DNA from: Acanthacorydalis orientalis
Lineage: Eukaryota > Arthropoda > Insecta > Megaloptera > Corydalidae
DNA: 64,000 nt
Assembly (NCBI GenBank): GCA_034766995.1
Contig: CM068315.1
Coordinates: 53,712,556-53,776,555, forward strand
Direction: 5' to 3'
Of the stretch, positions 35,832 through 45,564 are shown piece after piece (position 1 is the first letter of the stretch; the number at the start of each line of letters is the position of its first letter). The notes beneath the pieces were generated by a model that was not told the DNA's origin, did not search any database, and was given only the letters and a program-made list of their open reading frames with translations. The position numbers were made by a program, and so were the translations under genes.

Positions 35832-36207
35832 CAGTACTCTTCAAACTGTGTTCCGTGGAACCCTGGGGTTCCGCGAGTCAGTCAAAATTCCAAAGAATTT
35901 TAGAAGAAAAAAACCCGAAAAGCTAAAAATTCAAAATTGTTAATTCATAAAAAAATACTTTATTTCTATAATTACCTATTATTATACGTAACACTGTATT
36001 TATACCTATTACACAGTAACACTATATTTATAAGTACACATTACGACCCCGTTCAATCAGATGTAAATAATAAAAGTTGTCATGTAAGAAGGATGATTTT
36101 CAAAAATTGCGGAGTACGCATCTTCAGTTTTCTTGGGATGGTAGGGGTACTCAAAAAAATGTATAATCTTAAGGGTTCCGTGAGTTGACAAAGTTTGAAG
36201 ACCACTG
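35832..36207. mobile_element. hAT-type non-autonomous transposon
   Basis: The left end CAGTACTCTTCAAACTGTG and the right end, reverse-complemented, CAGTGGTCTTCAAACTTTG form a 19-base imperfect inverted repeat. Subterminal GTTCCGTGGAACCCTGGGG on the left and GGGTTCCGTGAG on the right are typical of this group of hAT elements. The flanking 8-mers CTCTAACG and CTTTACGG are a decayed target duplication at best (5 of 8). Length is 376 bases with no transposase. Confidence 0.75.
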
Positions 36208-36241
36208 CTTTACGGGAATCATTTCGATGCATATGCGCTAG

Positions 36242-36253
36242 TGCGCATGCGCA
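36242..36253. promoter_or_regulatory. NRF-1/Ewg-type palindrome
   Basis: TGCGCATGCGCA is an exact match to the NRF-1 consensus (YGCGCAYGCGCR); the fly homologue is Erect wing. It is striking in such AT-rich DNA. It lies about 610 bases before the MED28 ATG and 840 before the TMED ATG. Function is inferred from the motif alone. Confidence 0.4.
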
Positions 36254-36291
36254 TAGGCTACAAAATTGCATACAACATGAACACACAATTT

Positions 36292-36292
<1 letters not shown>

Positions 36293-36323
<31 letters not shown>

Positions 36324-36379
36324 ATCTCGTACAAAACAACTACGCTGCAATCTACCTGCGATAATGATTATATAAACAT

Positions 36380-36412
<33 letters not shown>
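36293..36412. repeat. Two (TA)n microsatellites
   Basis: TA runs at 36293-36322 and 36387-36412. Confidence 0.85.
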
Positions 36413-36419
<7 letters not shown>

Positions 36420-36629
36420 CAGTTGAGTATGTTTTATGCGTATATTTTTAATGCGATTTTGAAGTTGTGCGGTGCATATTTCATGCAAATTCAGGGTTTC
36501 CCCGTTGTACATATATGAGCTGTATGCTGTTTAAAAAAAAAATAATTTAATTTATTGTTTTTAAATTTATATTTTTTAATTTAAAATTTTTTATTTTTGA
36601 AATCATGTATCTGCTATCACTGAAATAAG

Positions 36630-36900
36630 ACCATTAACTTTAAATACTTGTTGGAAAACAGCTTGGCCTGGATGTGTTGCAAACAGTGTAACCACTTAAA
36701 CATTGATATTATCAGCTGAAATCATTACTTTAGTACATTAAATTGGTGGAGAAGGTTTTAATACCTTTAGCCAGAATTACGGTCTTACATATATATATGT
36801 GAGTCTGTGGCCAGTATCTTACATAAAAGACAAGAAGGATATCGTCGAATTGCAATTGATAAGGACGTATGAGGGTGAGGTGTTGACCATAGATAACATA
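36630..36900 (+). pseudogene. Possible Tigger/pogo transposase C-terminal fragment
   Basis: A plus-strand frame reads CWKTAWPGCVANSVTT, stop, TLILSAEIITLVH, stop, IGGEGFNTFSQNYGLT, resembling the Tigger series W.K.WPECV ... IV.LA...G.EG. Two stops and only short matches, so this is tentative. Confidence 0.4.
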
Positions 36901-37082
36901 TATCAATGAAGAAAGAAGAAGTCTATGAACATAGTGTAATTCTATGGTGTTTAGAAGATAATATAGATATCTTCATTATCATATAATTTGCAACGAGATC
37001 AATCAGTGTTTGTAACTGTTTTAATGACGTGTTCAATGTCTTAATACTGCTGGTGACTCTCAGGAGTAAAAATATATTAAAC

Positions 37083-38159
37083 ATGATAAAAAAGTATATA
37101 TGTGTTTTTATACTTTCATTTTTCCACATGACTTCGTCGTTGTATTTTCATATTGGTGAAACTGAAAGAAAGTGTTTTATTGAAGAAATTCCAGATGAGA
37201 CTACAGTTATTGGTAGGTTATGTACCAATAATTAAAATAAAGATTAAGGTTTTATTTAACAATATCTCATTTTATTGACAGCTAATTATAAAGTGGAGCT
37301 ATATGATCCACGAAGTGGTGGTTTTATGCCTTCATCACCAGGCATAGGTATGCATGTTGAAGTCCGTGATCCTGATGATAAAATGATATTATCAAGAGTT
37401 TATAGTTCAGAAGGACGCATTGTTTTTACATCACACACTCCTGGTGAACATGTTTTATGTTTGTACTCCAATAGTACAGCATGGTTTAGTGGTACACAGT
37501 TAAGAGTACATTTAGATATTCAAGTTGGAGAACATGCAATTGATTATGCTAATGTTGCACAAAAAGAAAAATTAACAGAACTTCAGTTAAGAATAAGGCA
37601 GTTATTAGATCAAGTTGAACAGATAACAAAAGAACAAAATTACCAAAGAGTATGTATAGTAGGTTAATGAGAATCAGGCCTATGACTCACTTTGCAGTCG
37701 TGACAACTGCTCTGTAAATTATTGATGGCGGTAGTGCTAGTAGTAGGTCGGTACTTCTGAGCACAAGTTTTAAAAATTCTCAGAAGTGCTCTCCTGTGCT
37801 GATTGTTCACTTTCAGGCATATATAATTTGCAGTAAAAAATGAGTGTAACTAGAGTGAACAGGAGTGAGAGAGAGGTCCGACCTGTTGGTTGCACTACCT
37901 GATGCCATTTACATTCTCTAACTAGTGAAATGTATTGGCAGTATAAGCGAGTGTCATAGTCCTGATGAAAACCAATTTTTGAACTTAATTTTAATTACTT
38001 TTTTTTTAGTACCGTGAAGAACGATTTCGTCAAACAAGTGAAAGTACTAATTCAAGAGTACTTTGGTGGTCACTTATTCAGACAGCAATTTTACTTATAA
38101 TGGGAGCTTGGCAAATGAGACATTTGAAAAGTTTTTTCGAAGCAAAAAAATTAGTGTAA
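37083..38159 (+). CDS. TMED9: p24-alpha family cargo receptor (TMED4/9 type; fly eclair)
   Basis: p24 proteins are type I membrane cargo receptors of COPII/COPI vesicles in the early secretory pathway. Three exons, 37083-37212, 37282-37649 and 38010-38159, join in phase and give 215 residues. A signal peptide ([19 protein letters not shown]) is followed by [20 protein letters not shown], which opens the GOLD domain. The paired cysteines are in KCFIEE and HVLCLYSN. A coiled coil follows ([19 protein letters not shown]), then a transmembrane helix ([20 protein letters not shown]). The tail [12 protein letters not shown] carries the FF and KKxx-type COPI/COPII sorting signals of the alpha subfamily. 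An in-frame ATG at 37029 exists upstream; the later ATG was chosen because it begins a proper signal peptide. Intron 2 carries a hAT-type fold-back MITE. Confidence 0.93.
37675..37964. mobile_element. hAT-type fold-back MITE in TMED intron 2
   Basis: The ends are CAGGCCTATGACTCACTTTG and, reverse-complemented, CAGGACTATGACACTCGCTT. Further in, GGTAGTGCTAGTAGTAGGTC pairs imperfectly with the reverse complement of the right arm (GGTAGTGCAACCAACAGGTC), and ACTTCTGAG/CTCAGAAGT forms an inner hairpin. Flanking 8-mers ATGAGAAT and ATGAAAAC agree at 6 of 8, as expected for an old hAT target duplication. The whole 290-base unit is close to one long palindrome. Confidence 0.75.
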
Positions 38160-39631
38160 ATATATTTTCAATAATGTAAAATTACAAGAATATTACTTTT
38201 TATGTTGTGCTATAATAAATTTCATTAAAACGAGTTTATTTATTAATATATGAATTTCATTTATATTTAATATAAATTTTAAAAATGTGTCTTCAGGTTT
38301 GTAGTGTTGAGTATAATTTTTTTTATAACTTTTCATCTATCAATATTTTAAAACAACAAATAAATTTCATATTTAAATTGTTTCGATATATAAAGATACC
38401 AGTATTATTAAATTACATATATATATCATCATCATCGTTAGCCTCTGTCAATCCATTGCTGGATAAAGGCAGACTACTTTTCTTGTTACATATGTGACTG
38501 GTCGTTTTGTATCTATTCTATTCTTTCCCTATCTGTTATTTCTGGTATGCATCTTTCTGTTCTTCTGTGTTTGGAGTCTGAATGGTTTTGTCATTAACAG
38601 TTAGGTGTTGCTTACACCTATTTCATAAATACAACCCATACAAAATACAGTTCCAAATCCCCAAAGTGCTAAGGTATAGGAAAATCTAAATAAAAAATTT
38701 GTCAAAACCTAGGCACTGTGAGGGTAATGGCATTGCTGTTAAAATTCACATAAGAAACAATTTTTGGAATATTTTTGATCCAAAAAATGTTGGTGATTTA
38801 TGAAAAAATAATTCATTGATGATAGTAACTTCATGATATTTAAGTTTATTTCTAACTCAATGAAAATTATCACATTTTTGAATAGAATTTGCTTTTTCAC
38901 TAAAAACCTTTTGTTTTTAACAGTATTAAATTAAATATTAACATGTATAAATCATACAGATCTCAATTGAAAACTGTTATTACTTTTTTAATATTATTAT
39001 GTTATTTGTGATTTTAGAGGTACATTGACAGCTAAGGTCATTAATGTCAGTTTTTTTTTGCTATTGAAAACTATTGTGTATATACACATTTCAAATATGT
39101 GTATATATATATATACATACATACACACACACGAATGCTTCTTACACGAATTCTGTTTTATGCATCTGTTTACAATTTCAGGTGCTGTTTACAAGTGCAT
39201 CCAGTACCTATATTAGATGTTTATTGTATAACCAAGGTGTTTGTGAATGTTTCCCTGGAAAATTTAAAACTAGTCTGATTGGCACATAAATACTATTTAT
39301 TTTAGTACTTGCTTATAGTCATAGACAAATATGTATAATTTTCATATATTATTTACCAGTAAACAATTTTCTGTAAAACTTTATTTTCATATGACAGCCA
39401 TGAGATTACATCATATTCTAAGTAATATAAATTCCCTTTATTCAATTAAAATTATTCTATAATATTATTACAAAACATACAATTTCATTCATTTTAACAT
39501 AAGCATTTAACTTCTAAGTATATAAACTGATTTTTTTTTCTTTTATTTGTTAAATATTTTTATTTAAAATACACCCTTATATTGCCTGCTTTATTTAAAT
39601 AATGACAATCACTTTTTGATATGAAGAGTTA
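38160..39631. other. TMED/PPME1 convergent intergenic region
   Basis: 3' UTRs of both genes (AATAAA at about 38212 for TMED), an RTE-type retroelement tail near 38427-38600, and CATA/CA repeats near 39095-39130. No gene is recognised. Confidence 0.5.
38425..38600 (-). mobile_element. RTE-type non-LTR retrotransposon 3' fragment (or derived SINE)
   Basis: The plus strand reads ATCATCATCATCGTTAGCCT then CAATCCATTGCTGGATAAAG. This matches the reverse complement of the 3' end common to many insect RTE elements (ATCATCATC...CCACTGCTGGACATAGGCC). The ATC repeat marks the element's 3' terminus, so the element is inserted on the minus strand and 5'-truncated. Confidence 0.65.
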
Positions 39632-40819
39632 TTAACAAGCTGGAAAAGTACGAGTAAAATCTGTACAAGATGTTGTTAAACGATTCCGTAACAAAAATGT
39701 TGCTAACACATCAGCTACCTGATCAGGCACATCTTCTTGGACAGCATGACCACAGCGAGGTAACACTTGCATCTGAAATTTGCCTTGCATTTGACCAACA
39801 GTTAAGTCTGTATCTAAGCCATTAATACTTGCTAGAAGTAGTAATTTTGGTACATGGATGTTATTTAAAAACAAGTTTGATAATCCTTGAAACCACCCTG
39901 ACCAATATGGTTCTGTTTTACTTAAATCTATTCTCCATATATAAGATGAAACATCAGGAATTTTAAAATTGTTTTTATTTTCTTGAAGTTCTGAAGTTGA
40001 TTCTTCATCCTCTTCAATTAAAGCATTAAATTCCATTTGTGTATTATACTCTGGTATTTTTTCTTTCAAGTTAGTTGTATTATTATTACATTTAACGTGA
40101 TTTGTAGCTACCTGACCAGTCATATCTTTTAACTGTCCAGGCATCGACACTTTTGCAGATTCGAGATTTTTCGTTTGCCCACTCCGTACGGCCCATTCAA
40201 TAGCATATTCCAAACTTCGGAATACTTTTGGTCGGCCTCTTAGGTAACTTTGCATACTTGCTAATGCTTGCATAGCTGTTCCTTCAACAACATCTATAAC
40301 ACAAAGGCCGACTAACGATGGAATATGACCATTACATGCAGTATGAACTGACAAAGCTCCACCCATACTGTGACCAATCAAAACTACCGGAGGTATATTT
40401 TCTCCAAATATATGTAAAAGTACTAAACCAATATCTGCACACAAAGTTTCTTTCGATAAATCTTCATCATTAGTAGTTATTGTATCTCCGTGGCCCCTTA
40501 AATCAATTGCAAGAATTTGACAATCAACACGATGTTTAATTTCTAAACTAAATAAGGCCCACGTTAAAGCAGAAAATCCACCTCCATGTAATAAAACTAA
40601 TAAAGGACCATTATTCCCGGATCGATAAACTCGAAATGTATTTCCATCGAATTCGACATCTTCAGATTTTTCGAAATATTTCTTCCACGAGATTGGATTA
40701 AAATCTCGATCTTTTAAAGCTTTTTTGTTATTAGAAACATTTTTAGATGATGAAATTTGCGGAGGGATACTTCCTTTTAATAGTTCTTTACGTAATGACA
40801 TTTTTAAGAAAATTGGCAT
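39632..40819 (-). CDS. PPME1: Protein phosphatase methylesterase 1, single exon
   Basis: PPME1 is a serine hydrolase that removes the C-terminal methyl ester from the PP2A catalytic subunit. The CDS is one uninterrupted exon of 395 residues on the minus strand (human 386). The alpha/beta-hydrolase features are the LLVLLHGGGFSALTW oxyanion region, the nucleophile elbow GHSMGG with S151, the acid D176 in LCVIDVVEGTAMQALASMQS, and the histidine H358 in QVLPRCGHAVQEDVPDQVA, each matching the human triad. The PP2A-facing blocks FRSLEYAIEWAVRSGQTKNL and PYWSGWFQGLSNLFL are conserved. An acidic loop (residues ~260-285) is divergent as in other species. The start may be Met7 (MSLRKELL) rather than Met1. 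ALG13 lies just upstream on the same strand. Confidence 0.95.
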   Translation of the reverse strand: MPIFLKMSLRKELLKGSIPPQISSSKNVSNNKKALKDRDFNPISWKKYFEKSEDVEFDGNTFRVYRSGNNGPLLVLLHGGGFSALTWALFSLEIKHRVDCQILAIDLRGHGDTITTNDEDLSKETLCADIGLVLLHIFGENIPPVVLIGHSMGGALSVHTACNGHIPSLVGLCVIDVVEGTAMQALASMQSYLRGRPKVFRSLEYAIEWAVRSGQTKNLESAKVSMPGQLKDMTGQVATNHVKCNNNTTNLKEKIPEYNTQMEFNALIEEDEESTSELQENKNNFKIPDVSSYIWRIDLSKTEPYWSGWFQGLSNLFLNNIHVPKLLLLASINGLDTDLTVGQMQGKFQMQVLPRCGHAVQEDVPDQVADVLATFLLRNRLTTSCTDFTRTFPAC

Positions 40820-41043
40820 AAAAATTAAATAACTTTCATTTTAAATAATATGAAGTTGCATACGCACTCTGAAGTATTTATTACACAAAATAGTTCTCTG
40901 ACCATGTATTAACTTTTTAATTCAGACACCATAGATGATACCTATCATCACACTAGACAAGAATGAAATTAGCTGAATTACAACAAACAAAAGCATTTAT
41001 TTTAGTTCCTGTTTTAAGATTTGATGATCATAATTAAAGTATA

Positions 41044-41538
41044 TTAATTGAATCCCATACAATTATCGATATATTTCAAAAAAGTTTTTGCGTTACTCTT
41101 AGGATAAGTCTTTAAAACATTAAAATCTAAATTTTGTACAATACTGGACAAGTCCGAACATGTACAAAATAATACTAATTTATCTTGTTGTAATTGTTGG
41201 GCAAGCTCTAACTGATGATTATCCATTAAATTTTCATTTATTACTACAATCAGAGGTTTATTTGCTTCTAGAACCTCAATACAGGTTCCAGCTCCAGCAT
41301 GGCTAATCACTAGCGACGAAGTGATTATGTCATATGCTAAACACTCTTTAAAACGATAATATTCAACTGACAATCCAGTAATTTTTATATCGGGTACAAA
41401 ATGACCATTTCCAATCTGTAATACTAACTTTTTAAATCCATGACTTACAAACCAATTTAAGATATCATCACTAATTATCTTTTTTATAAGTAAGTCAAAT
41501 TTGGTTGTTCCCACTGTTACAAAAACTTTCTTATCCAT
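41044..41538 (-). CDS. ALG13: UDP-GlcNAc transferase subunit ALG13, single exon
   Basis: ALG13 is the cytosolic catalytic subunit which, bound to membrane-anchored ALG14, adds the second GlcNAc to dolichol-PP-GlcNAc in N-glycan synthesis. One uninterrupted exon encodes 164 residues, the size of the short, catalytic-only form. The start MDKKVFVTVGTTKFDLLI carries the family N-terminal VFVTVGTT..FD motif. The GT28 sugar-nucleotide signature follows: VISHAGAGTCIEVLEANKPL, then VVINENLMDNHQLELAQQL. There is no OTU or tudor extension as in long vertebrate ALG13. It diverges from SMYD5, with only 192 bases between the two start codons. Confidence 0.95.
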   Translation of the reverse strand: MDKKVFVTVGTTKFDLLIKKIISDDILNWFVSHGFKKLVLQIGNGHFVPDIKITGLSVEYYRFKECLAYDIITSSLVISHAGAGTCIEVLEANKPLIVVINENLMDNHQLELAQQLQQDKLVLFCTCSDLSSIVQNLDFNVLKTYPKSNAKTFLKYIDNCMGFN

Positions 41539-41730
41539 TGTACATACAGTATTTTGATTTGTTTTAATACATATTAAGAAATATTAAACTACCAATATTG
41601 GTAATATTACATTAATGTAACATAGTGCATGTTTAAATCTGATACATTTCGGTGTGTGTAACACATGATTACTGAGTAGTGAAAGTTTTTATCGACGAGT
41701 TAATTCTGAACTGTTAATTTTCACGTGTTA
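41539..41730. promoter_or_regulatory. ALG13/SMYD5 divergent promoter region
   Basis: Only 192 bases separate the two opposed ATGs, so both promoters must lie here or in upstream UTR introns. No TATA box is certain in the AT-rich sequence. A CACGTG E-box occurs at about 41722-41727. Confidence 0.5.
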
Positions 41731-41810
41731 ATGATGACCGATCCTGGATTTATAGTACGTTTTGATCATGATACTAAAGTATGTATATTTATTATTTATA
41801 TTAATTTATG

Positions 41811-41900
<90 letters not shown>

Positions 41901-43162
41901 CATACGCAACTATATTGCAGGAGAGAGGTTTATATGCAACTAAAGCATTTAAAATTGGTGATGTTTTATTTAAAGAAAACCCTTTAGTTTGTTGTCAATT
42001 TACCTGGAATTCAGCATATGGTTACCTTTGTTGTGATCATTGTATGAGGTAAATTTAAAAATATGCATTTTTTTGAAGCAACTTACATATAGCTTTCAAC
42101 ATATTTTTCAGACCTCTTGAAACTGCTGAAAGTAATGCAAGACGATTAACCAGTAACCCTGATTTGAAATTACCTTATTTAAACTGCTGTACAACAAATC
42201 AAAATATAATGGTTTCATGTTCAGTGTGTGGAGTAAAATATTGTTGTAATGACTGTCAGCAAACTGCAAAAGAACAGTACCATTCTTTATTATGTCCTTT
42301 AATTGCAGATACTCAGTCTAATAATTCTTTATTACGTTTAATAGATACGTGGAAGTAAGTGTTCATTATTTATTACCGAACATTGTCAAAAATGTTTTAA
42401 AATATTTAATATTTTAGGCAAATACATTACCCTCCAGAAACATGTAGTATTATGCTTTTAGTTCGTATCTTAGCAATGATTCATCTTTCTTGTAATCAAA
42501 CCGTTATGATTGAACAATTTTTGCAGTTCTGTCATCGAACTGTTAATGAAAATTTACAATTGGTTCATAAGTTATTGGGAGATAAATTTACTTGTCAGTT
42601 AGAAACTTTACGAACTTTATTATTGGAAACACTACCATATGAGGATATAGAAGAATTGTTATCTCAAGAAGGCTTCAGACAATTATTTTCATTAGTTGGC
42701 ACAAATGGTCAAGGAGTAGGAACAAGTCCATTAAGTAGTTGGTATAATAAATGCTCACTTTTAAATTTGTCCCAAAATGAAAAACAACAATTTGAAGATT
42801 TTGTAGATAAATTATATGAAGATTTAGAATCGAATGTAGGGCAGTTTTTAAATAATGAAGGATCTGCTCTTTATACATTACAAAGCAAATGTAATCATAG
42901 TTGTGAACCTAATGCAGAACCGACTTTTCCGAATAATAATTTTGAATTGCATATGTGTGCTGTAAATGATATAAATCCAGGAGAGGAAATTTATATTTCT
43001 TATTTAGATCCATGTATTTTAACTAGATCAAGGCATACAAGACAAAAAATATTAGCAGAAAACTATTTATTTATCTGTAAATGTACAAAATGTGAATTGC
43101 AATCTGGTGAAATGGATATAACAAGTGATGAAGATTCCGATGAACAAGAAAATACAGAGTGA
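41731..43162 (+). CDS. SMYD5: SET and MYND domain protein SMYD5
   Basis: SMYD5 is a lysine methyltransferase; reported substrates include histone and ribosomal protein lysines. Four exons, 41731-41778, 41921-42048, 42112-42354 and 42418-43162, join in phase and give 387 residues. The split SET domain begins with ERGLYATKAFKIGDVLF. The MYND-type zinc region has paired cysteines (LCCDHCMR, CSVCGVKYCCNDCQ, YHSLLCP). The second SET part has LQSKCNHSCEPNAEPTFP and NPGEEIYISYLDP, the AdoMet-binding and catalytic blocks, followed by a post-SET cysteine cluster (LFICKCTKCEL) and an acidic tail. QLVHKLLGDKF and FSLVGTNGQGVGTSPLS are specific to SMYD5. The first ATG gives MMTDPG; Met2 is an equally good start. 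Intron 1 is mostly a (TA)n array. Confidence 0.93.
41814..41897. repeat. (TA)n microsatellite
   Basis: About 84 bases of uninterrupted TA dinucleotides, over half of SMYD5 intron 1, ending 23 bases before the acceptor. Confidence 0.95.
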
Positions 43163-43816
43163 AATCAAATGTAAATTTTGCATTTTATTCACTACTTTAA
43201 ATAATACATTTTTAACAATAAAAATATTTATTGAAAATTAATATTAGTTTGGTTATACATATTCATAATAGTATATAATTCATAGTTTTGGAATTGTGGC
43301 TAAATTCATTTCCATAAATAAATGTTCCACTTTCCACAAACACTCTTATAAAAAATATGTATTATTTGATTGATTCTTTTTCATTTATTGTTTATGCATA
43401 TTTTGATGGTGATACTATCATCAAATACTTTGTTTTTTGAATCTGAGTACTTCAAATTGATGGTATCCACCATCAAAAGACAAATAATCAAAAATGATCA
43501 ATACATATGATATAAAAACATTTTTATGGTGTGAGGGTAAAATTAATTTGGGAAAATGACTGGAGTGTATATTACTAAGCTCTTCATAATTATATTTTGT
43601 TATATCTAATCAATATTAGCTTGACCATACTTTTTATTTGCATTAAATAATGAATTGAATGTAATAAATGTATAAAAAAATTATAGATTCTTTTTAAAAT
43701 TCAAACCTAATTTTAATTATCAAAAAAATGGGAAGTTCAATTTTTTTATCATATTAAAATTTCATTTATTGTGTACATATATCTACTTCCATATACTAAT
43801 TAAACAGATATTTAAA
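43163..43816. other. SMYD5/DDRGK1 convergent intergenic region
   Basis: AT-rich 3' sequence of both genes with AATAAA signals (for example near 43220). Nothing else is seen. Confidence 0.5.
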
Positions 43817-44385
43817 CTATACATTTGTTAATGATGGTATTAAATTAATAAGTTTATTACTGTTGTCAGCTAATTCTGTTATAGAGACCCGACCTCTTTG
43901 TTTTATAAATTGAGCTATTGCTTTTAATTCACTTTGAGATACATATATAAATTTTCCTCTATCATCTATTACTCCTGTTAAAATTCCATCATTTTGTAAC
44001 TGTTGTATTCTATCAATCACTGCTTGAGTTTTCATTTTGAAATGGGATGCAATATCCTCCAAAATAACAACTTTATTTTCTTTTATAAAATTAATAAACA
44101 ATTGAAGCAGATTTTCTTCATTTTCACATTCATTATCTTCATAACCTAAAAAGAAAAAATATAATTATGCACTATTTCTTAATCATTTTTCTGAAGTAAA
44201 TTTATACTATTGGGAGAATACAATGAAAAAAATAATTATAATTTTTCTAGTTACAAATTAAAACATGAAAATATACAGGACAAAAACTTTAGTCAATGTT
44301 TATATCAACACTTAACTATAGTGAAAACCATACCTTTATAATAACATGAAACTTATTTTAAATAAAATAATTTTAGAACATAGTA

Positions 44386-44452
<67 letters not shown>

Positions 44453-45564
44453 GAAATAAAACAAACTATAAAAGAAATAATCTTAACTAAAAATACAGTA
44501 AAAAAGAACTACAGCATTAATAAAACCATAATAAATAATTGATAACAAAATAAAGGCTCTATAATAAGTGTTTTAAGAACATACATTTCAAATAGCATTA
44601 AAAAAATGTCAAAAGTAATTGTTCAGATCACCAAAATAGTTATTTCATTATAGGATTCAAAACTTAAAAAAATTCAGATAAAAATACCTTCTTCATCTAC
44701 AGTGAACATGGCTTTCAATTTTAAATATTCTTCATGGTTTTTCTTTTCTTCATCTTCCTTACGCTTTCGCTCTTCTTCTGCTAATTTCTTTTCTTCAAGT
44801 TCTTGCAATTCAGTTTGTTTTTTTCTTATTTCTTCAGCTAATTGTTCATTTTTTTTACGTTCTTCTCTTGCTTGTTCTTCATTTATTCTCTGAGCTTTAC
44901 GTTCAGCTTTAGCTTCCAATTTAGCACGTTTCTTTGTTCCAAGTTTTTCAACATCTGGTATGTCACCTAAAATAGGAGTTTCTACTTCTTCATGGTGTTC
45001 AATATGATCTTGTTCAACATCCTCGAAATAATGTTGACGGGCTAAAAATTAACATTAAGATTGATTAAATTCAAATATACATTAGTTGCTACTTTTGTTA
45101 AAAAATTAATACAGTAATACACAGTATATATTTTTTACTCTTTAAAACAAACTTGTAAAAACTCAGGTCAATATAAATGAACCTTGCTCAATGTTTTAAT
45201 TCTGCTATATTAACATACTCTATTTTTAATATCTAAAAATAAATTTATACTTTTCTACATAAGATACTGAATGAAATATGAATTAAGTAAAATAAAAAAT
45301 ATATAAATTGTAAACAATAAAAAATTAACCACCTCTGAGTCTTGCTCTTTGGTTTCTAACAATTTGTGCTCTATGTGGAATATCCTGCTCTGCTCTTGTT
45401 TGTTGTAAAGTTTGTTTCCCATCTGCAATTTAATTAATAAGTTAATGCTTCCACAACAATAAATATAAAAAAGTACCTTTAAAAACTCGTTTTCTTAATA
45501 ATAGAATTATCAAAATTATAACAAAAACCGTGCTGGAAAGGACAAGTAATAACACTAAATCCAT
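43817..45564 (-). CDS. DDRGK1: DDRGK domain-containing protein 1 (UFBP1)
   Basis: DDRGK1 is an ER-membrane adaptor and target of the UFM1 (UFL1/CDK5RAP3) conjugation pathway in ER homeostasis. Four exons on the minus strand: 45564-45477, 45422-45330, 45041-44688 and 44145-43817. In-phase joins give 287 residues (human 314). Exon 1 is an N-terminal membrane anchor ([20 protein letters not shown]) followed by basic residues. Exon 3 is a long charged coiled coil ([20 protein letters not shown]... to [16 protein letters not shown]). Exon 4 is the PCI/winged-helix domain with the eponymous DDRGK motif at residues 239-243 ([13 protein letters not shown]) and the conserved [10 protein letters not shown] block. 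The exon 2 donor could be 45333 instead of 45330; both keep phase. A CTTTATCTATGG motif lies 65 bases before the ATG. Confidence 0.94.
44390..44450. repeat. (TA)n microsatellite
   Basis: About 60 bases of TA dinucleotides in DDRGK1 intron 3. Confidence 0.93.

Larger units (their letters stand above)
35636..37082. other. MED28/TMED divergent region with transposon remnants
   Basis: The region contains a CATAGATAAAAAG motif (35806), a hAT-type MITE (35832-36207), an NRF-1-like palindrome (36242-36253), (TA)n arrays at 36293-36322 and 36387-36412, a Tigger-like fragment (about 36630-36900) and CCATAGATAA near 36887. Confidence 0.5.

Noticed and set aside
44702..44893. Ser/Phe-rich plus-strand frame
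   Set aside because: Antisense shadow of the DDRGK1 charged coiled coil.
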